Assembly: GCA_018656255.1 (NCBI GenBank)
Contig: JABHYI010000049.1
Coordinates: 1-10,946, forward strand
Source of the DNA: Bacteroidota bacterium
GTDB taxonomy: Bacteria > Bacteroidota > Bacteroidia > Flavobacteriales > Flavobacteriaceae
Length of the DNA stretch: 10,946 nucleotides
Reading direction: 5' to 3'
Shown here: positions 7,731-10,946 of the stretch, in pieces
Layout: each line of letters begins with the position of its first letter
Numbering within the stretch: position 1 is the first letter of the stretch
Notes under the pieces: model-generated
What the model saw: only the letters and a program-made list of their open reading frames with translations
The model's database searches: none
Told to the model about the DNA's origin: nothing
Position numbers and translations under genes: made by a program

Positions 7731-7770
7731 AAAAAGCTTCTAGTTAAATCTAGAGGCTTTTTTGTTTTTT
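7731..7770 (+). terminator. Intrinsic terminator of the tRNA-Gln unit
   Basis: AAAAAGCTTCTAG (7731-7743) pairs with CTAGAGGCTTTTT (7750-7762) across a six-base loop TTAAAT. This gives a 13-base-pair stem with a single G:T wobble. A T-rich run, interrupted once by G, follows at 7763-7770. The A-rich 5' arm would let the hairpin act weakly in the opposite direction as well. Confidence 0.85.
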
Positions 7771-8089
7771 AAAAACCAGGTCTTTTTGGATTGTTTGTTG
7801 TCTAGAATGATGCCAAAAAAAATCAATACCTGGTTAAGCTATTGCTAGTCAACGAAGTCAAAGTCGAGAAACATTTTATTCTCTTAGTTTTTTTTCATTA
7901 GATGAAAATAACATAGGTATTGCTGTTACAAAATTTAATGTGGTTCGTTATTACATTGAGCATTAAAAGTCAAAGAGCCTTTTTGAATAATGTACTACCT
8001 AAAAAAAAGCTTGTAAAAATTTACTAAATGTTTTTTGATCTGTAATGTTAATCTTATGCAAAACAAGGAGGTAGTAAGCTCTCTATTGT
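7771..8089. other. Gene-free intergenic stretch between tRNA-Gln and the GLPGLI gene
   Basis: No convincing gene is present. The stretch is very AT-rich. It contains an interrupted inverted repeat (7774-7835), a degenerate segment resembling flavobacterial extragenic repeats (about 7847-7872, with the words GAAGTC and AAGTCGAG), and a small hairpin in which TTTTCAT (7892-7898) pairs with ATGAAAA (7902-7908) around TAG. The longest start-to-stop frame I noticed is 29 codons (7938-8027), and its composition is not protein-like. A purine-rich AAGGAGGT (8065-8072) looks like a Shine-Dalgarno sequence but lies about 50 bases before the next start codon and upstream of the -7-like element, so it probably has no role in initiation. 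Confidence 0.6.
7774..7835. repeat. Interrupted inverted repeat downstream of the tRNA terminator
   Basis: AACCAGGT (7774-7781) is the exact reverse complement of ACCTGGTT (7828-7835). Inside it, TTTTTGG (7783-7789) can pair with CCAAAAA (7813-7819), so an RNA from either strand could form a two-part stem with an asymmetric internal loop and an apical loop of about 23 bases. It could be a second terminator-like structure, part of a small RNA, or chance pairing in AT-rich DNA. Confidence 0.45.
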
Positions 8090-8097
8090 TAAGTTTG
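8090..8097 (+). promoter_or_regulatory. -7 promoter element of the GLPGLI/barrel unit
   Basis: TAAGTTTG exactly matches the Bacteroidota -7 consensus TAnnTTTG and lies 23 bases before the GLPGLI start codon, which puts transcription near 8103 with a leader of under 20 bases. No TTG lies at the usual 17-23 base spacing upstream, so the promoter may be weak or need an activator. Confidence 0.45.
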
Positions 8098-8120
8098 TCT
8101 ATAACCAATCAATTATAATT

Positions 8121-9044
8121 ATGTTTTCATTTTCTAATAAAGTTATTTTATTACTTTTTACACTTTTATTTGGCACCAATATCAAGGCACAAGACTTCCA
8201 AGGCCAAGCCTATTATTTTTCTAAAACCACCATGGACATGAGCCGTTGGGATAGAGGCGGAAAAATGAGTGAAGCACAAAAAAAACAAATGGAGGCCAGA
8301 ATGAAACCATGGCTCGAAAAAACATATATCCTTACCTTTAATAAAGAAGAGTCTATCTTTAAAGAAGATGAAAAACTAGAAGGAGGCCCCGGAGGAAGAG
8401 CACCAAGTATGTGGGGGAGCAGCTTCTCTGCAGGACTACAATACAAAAACATAAAAGAAAAAATATTTCTTCAAGATCAGGAGTTTTTCGGAAAACAGTT
8501 TTTAATCACAGAACAGATGACTCCATATGCCTGGAAAATGGGCTCAGAAACCAAAAAAATTGGGCAATACACCTGTTACAAAGCCACAATGACAAGACCC
8601 TCATCTGAATTAAATTTCACCTCCACAAATAGACGTGATAGAGAAAAGAAAAAAGAGGAAAAGAAAAAAGACTCAATTAACGTGGCTAGTAAAGCACTCG
8701 ATACTGAAGCGGTTGTTGCTAAAGAGGTTGTTGCTAAAGCGGAAATAGAAGAAAAAGAGGAGATGGTTGAAGTTATTGCATGGTACTCTCCAATGATACC
8801 TGTAAGTCAAGGCCCAACTGAATACTGGGGCTTACCTGGATTAATCTTAGAACTTAGCGCCGGAAACACAACCATGCTTTGCAGTAAAATTGTTATGAAT
8901 CCTGAAGAAAAAATTGAAATCAAACGTCCTACCAAAGGAGAGGTGGTTACTAAAAAAGAGTACAATGAAATCATTACCGGCAAAATGCAGGAAATGAGAG
9001 ACAATAGAGGCCGTGGAAGCGGAGGAAGATCCAGAGGACTCTAA
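8121..9044 (+). CDS. GLPGLI family secreted protein (Porph_ging/TIGR01200 type)
   Basis: Exported protein of 307 residues belonging to the GLPGLI family of Bacteroidota, whose function is unknown. A signal peptide covers about 1-23, ending IKAQ, with likely cleavage before Gln24. The signature is in YWGLPGLILEL (235-245), preceded by AWYSPMIPVSQGPTEY (220-235). Both halves of the domain look beta-rich. Two features stand out. A highly charged insert at about 170-216 (RRDREKKKEEKKKD, then a duplicated VVAKE/VVAKA) is probably a disordered loop. The C-terminus ends in an arginine/glycine tail (293-307, RDNRGRGSGGRSRGL). Cys152 and Cys254 could form a disulfide in the periplasm. The chosen ATG gives a perfect signal peptide start and lies just after a -7-like element. 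The barrel gene follows 41 bases later on the same strand with no terminator between them, so cotranscription is likely. GLPGLI genes often sit beside such barrels in flavobacteria, as I recall. The family call is firm; no role can be assigned. Confidence 0.92.
   Translation: MFSFSNKVILLLFTLLFGTNIKAQDFQGQAYYFSKTTMDMSRWDRGGKMSEAQKKQMEARMKPWLEKTYILTFNKEESIFKEDEKLEGGPGGRAPSMWGSSFSAGLQYKNIKEKIFLQDQEFFGKQFLITEQMTPYAWKMGSETKKIGQYTCYKATMTRPSSELNFTSTNRRDREKKKEEKKKDSINVASKALDTEAVVAKEVVAKAEIEEKEEMVEVIAWYSPMIPVSQGPTEYWGLPGLILELSAGNTTMLCSKIVMNPEEKIEIKRPTKGEVVTKKEYNEIITGKMQEMRDNRGRGSGGRSRGL
8711..8739 (+). repeat. Two-copy tandem repeat, 15-base period, inside the GLPGLI gene
   Basis: GGTTGTTGCTAAAG occurs at 8711-8724 and again at 8726-8739, separated by one A. 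The period of 15 keeps the reading frame and encodes the consecutive units VVAKE and VVAKA in the charged insert. Exact identity at DNA level suggests a recent in-frame duplication. Confidence 0.85.
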
Positions 9045-9085
9045 GAATCATAAAAACTACACACTAACCTTTTTTGTAACAACGT

Positions 9086-10946
9086 ATGAGAATATATTTC
9101 ACCCTAGCGCTATTATTGGCATCAAGTATTTGCCTTTCACAAGTAAAACTTCAAGGCGTGGTTCGTGATAGTTTAGGAAGCCCACTAGAGCTTGCAAATG
9201 TTATTGCCATTAACAAACAAAGTAGCGCTCTTGAGTCTTTTTCTGTCACTACTGAAGATGGAAAATTCATGCTTTCATTGTCTAAAAACCAAACCTATAA
9301 CATGCAGGTGAGTTACATAGGGATGAAAACTTTTGAGCAGGAAATTTCTACCAAAGAACAAGACATCATAAAAGATTTTAACCTGAGTCTAGATAACAAC
9401 CTAGACGCCATTGAGCTTAGCTATGAAATGCCTGTTACAGTAAGAGGAGATACGCTAATATACAATGCAGATTCCTTCACAAATGGATCTGAAAGAAAAC
9501 TAGAAGATGTTCTAAAAAACTTGCCTGGGGTAGAAATAAACGAAGACGGACAAATAGAAGTAGAAGGAAAAGTTGTTAATAAATTAATGGTTAATGGGAA
9601 AGATTTTTTTGATGGAGACACCAAGTTAGCCTCCAAAAACATCCCATCTAAAGCCGTAGACAAAATACAAGTACTACGTAATTACTCTGAAGTTGGACAG
9701 TTAAGTGGCGTAACCAATAATCAAGACAACGTAGCAATTAACATCAAATTAAAAGAAGGAAAAGAAAATTTTTGGTTTGGTACGGTAACCGCAGGTGGAG
9801 GAGTTAGCGAAGATGAGCCGCTTTATCTTGCACAACCTAAACTCTTTTATTACAGCCCAAAGTTTAGTCTTAATTTTATTGGTGATCTCAACAATACAGG
9901 AGAAACAGCATTGTCTAGAAGGGATATCAGAGGCTTTGGAGGAGGCTTTAGAGCCCCAAGCAATACTAGTGGAACAAGTATCAATTTGGGAGACAACTCC
10001 TTAAACTTTTTAACAAACCAGAAGGATGCACTAGAGGTAAAAAATCAATTAGGAGCCACCAACTTTAGTTACTCTCCTAGCCAAGCGCTAGATATAACTG
10101 GGTTTGCAATTTTAAACAGCAACCGCGTTACCTCAAGAGAGATTAGTTTTGTACAATATACTGACAGCGATCTAGGAATCCCTGATGAGACCACACAACA
10201 AACCAGCACGCAACGCTCTGACCAAGGACTTTTAAAACTAAGCGCATCATTTCAACCAAATTTTGAAAACCAATTAGAGTATGACGTTTTAGGACGTATC
10301 TCTAAAGATGAGCAAACACAAACAGAGGTGTCTTCTGTTGTTGGACCAACACAGCAAGTAGACCAAGTAAACCCATACAGCATTACCCAGAGTTTAAAGT
10401 ATTATTACACTCTTAATGAGAATAATATTTTTGCACTAGAAGCTCAATATTTAAACAAGGACGAAGACCCTTTTTACAATGTATTACTGGGTAATGACCC
10501 CCTAAATAATGATCTAGCCCCAGAAGAGCAAGACGCTTATGATAGCACAGCTAGAGCTCTAGGGCTCAACCAAGGATTAAACAACTACAATCTAAATCAA
10601 GACAGGCGTATCAAATCAAACCAGCTGGACGCCAAGCTAGATTATTACAATATTATAAACAATAAAAGTAATATAAACCTAACCCTTGGAAGTATTGTTA
10701 GCAGGCAAGATTTTAACTCAAATATTTTCCAGTTTTTAGAAGACGGAGCGTTTTTTGAGCCAACACCAACCTTTAATCAAGGAAGAGCAAACAACGATAC
10801 GCAGTATGATTTTAGCGACATGTATCTAGGGGTTCATTACCGCTTTAAAGCTGGTATGTTCACAATCACACCTGGTTTTTCTGTGCATGCTTACTCAAAT
10901 AAAAACATACAGTTTGGAGAGCAGTACGGTGAAGATTTCTTTAGAA
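9086..10946 (+). CDS. TonB-dependent-receptor-like outer-membrane beta-barrel protein, C-terminus outside window
   Basis: The first 620 codons of an outer-membrane protein are open to the window edge. Related proteins usually run about 800-950 residues, so the rest of the barrel is missing. Domains in order: a signal peptide at about 1-18 (ending CLS, cleavage before Gln19); a carboxypeptidase-regulatory-like beta-sandwich at about 21-102 (LQGVVRDSLGSPLELANVIA, then TTEDGKFMLSL and VSYIGMKTFE); a plug domain at about 115-225 with DTLIYNADSF (122-131), LEDVLKNLPGVEI (139-151) and VNGKDFFDGD (169-178); then aromatic-rich barrel strands from about 228. No convincing TonB box is visible by eye, which is common in this group, often annotated simply as outer membrane beta-barrel protein. 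Ligand and TonB dependence cannot be read from sequence. It is downstream of the GLPGLI gene and probably cotranscribed. The ATG was chosen because it directly begins a clean signal peptide. Confidence 0.9.
   Translation, partial: MRIYFTLALLLASSICLSQVKLQGVVRDSLGSPLELANVIAINKQSSALESFSVTTEDGKFMLSLSKNQTYNMQVSYIGMKTFEQEISTKEQDIIKDFNLSLDNNLDAIELSYEMPVTVRGDTLIYNADSFTNGSERKLEDVLKNLPGVEINEDGQIEVEGKVVNKLMVNGKDFFDGDTKLASKNIPSKAVDKIQVLRNYSEVGQLSGVTNNQDNVAINIKLKEGKENFWFGTVTAGGGVSEDEPLYLAQPKLFYYSPKFSLNFIGDLNNTGETALSRRDIRGFGGGFRAPSNTSGTSINLGDNSLNFLTNQKDALEVKNQLGATNFSYSPSQALDITGFAILNSNRVTSREISFVQYTDSDLGIPDETTQQTSTQRSDQGLLKLSASFQPNFENQLEYDVLGRISKDEQTQTEVSSVVGPTQQVDQVNPYSITQSLKYYYTLNENNIFALEAQYLNKDEDPFYNVLLGNDPLNNDLAPEEQDAYDSTARALGLNQGLNNYNLNQDRRIKSNQLDAKLDYYNIINNKSNINLTLGSIVSRQDFNSNIFQFLEDGAFFEPTPTFNQGRANNDTQYDFSDMYLGVHYRFKAGMFTITPGFSVHAYSNKNIQFGEQYGEDFFR

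Noticed and set aside
7938..8027. A 29-codon plus-strand frame in the intergenic stretch
   Set aside because: It is too short to judge, has no ribosome binding site or promoter of its own, and its lysine-rich end comes from an A-tract.
7654..8120. tRNA-Gln as an integration site for a mobile element
   Set aside because: I found no second copy of the tRNA 3' end and no integrase or phage-like gene in the window.

Overview
The window looks like ordinary chromosome of an AT-rich marine-type member of the Bacteroidota, most likely Flavobacteriaceae. The evidence is family content (GH92 lipoprotein, GLPGLI protein, carboxypeptidase-regulatory-domain outer-membrane barrel, DUF2723 membrane protein), promoter-like sites of the Bacteroidota type (TTG or TTTG, about 18-19 bases, TAnnTTTG), and starts without strong Shine-Dalgarno sequences. 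I see no insertion sequence, phage gene, CRISPR array, defence module or plasmid gene.

Layout. Positions 1-1705 (minus) hold the first 568 codons of a GH92 alpha-mannosidase-type lipoprotein whose C-terminus lies outside the window. A 133-base divergent gap separates it from a plus-strand membrane-anchored calcineurin-like metallophosphoesterase (1839-3062). A small thioredoxin-fold protein (3126-3422) follows from its own promoter; its nucleophilic active-site cysteine is replaced by aspartate. Converging on it from the minus strand is a two-gene unit: a large DUF2723 multi-membrane-span protein (7414-4118) and, 23 bases downstream, a NodB-type polysaccharide deacetylase (4094-3459). Diverging from that unit is a tRNA-Gln(TTG) with a promoter and a strong intrinsic terminator (7562-7770).

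A gene-free stretch of about 400 bases (7725-8120) holds the tRNA terminator, an interrupted inverted repeat, a short hairpin and a -7-like promoter element. It leads into a plus-strand pair: a secreted GLPGLI-family protein (8121-9044) and, 41 bases on, a TonB-dependent-receptor-like outer-membrane barrel (9086 to the window end, C-terminus missing).

Working together. The envelope is the common theme. GH92, the deacetylase and DUF2723 all suggest glycan handling, and the DUF2723 family is related to the eukaryotic O-mannosyltransferase TMEM260. The GLPGLI/barrel pair looks like a two-gene outer-envelope unit of unknown function. The observations most worth following are the monothiol thioredoxin-like protein, the GLPGLI/barrel pair with its charged insert and Arg/Gly tail, and the DUF2723-deacetylase operon. 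Nothing here is clearly a new system; these are known families with unsolved functions.
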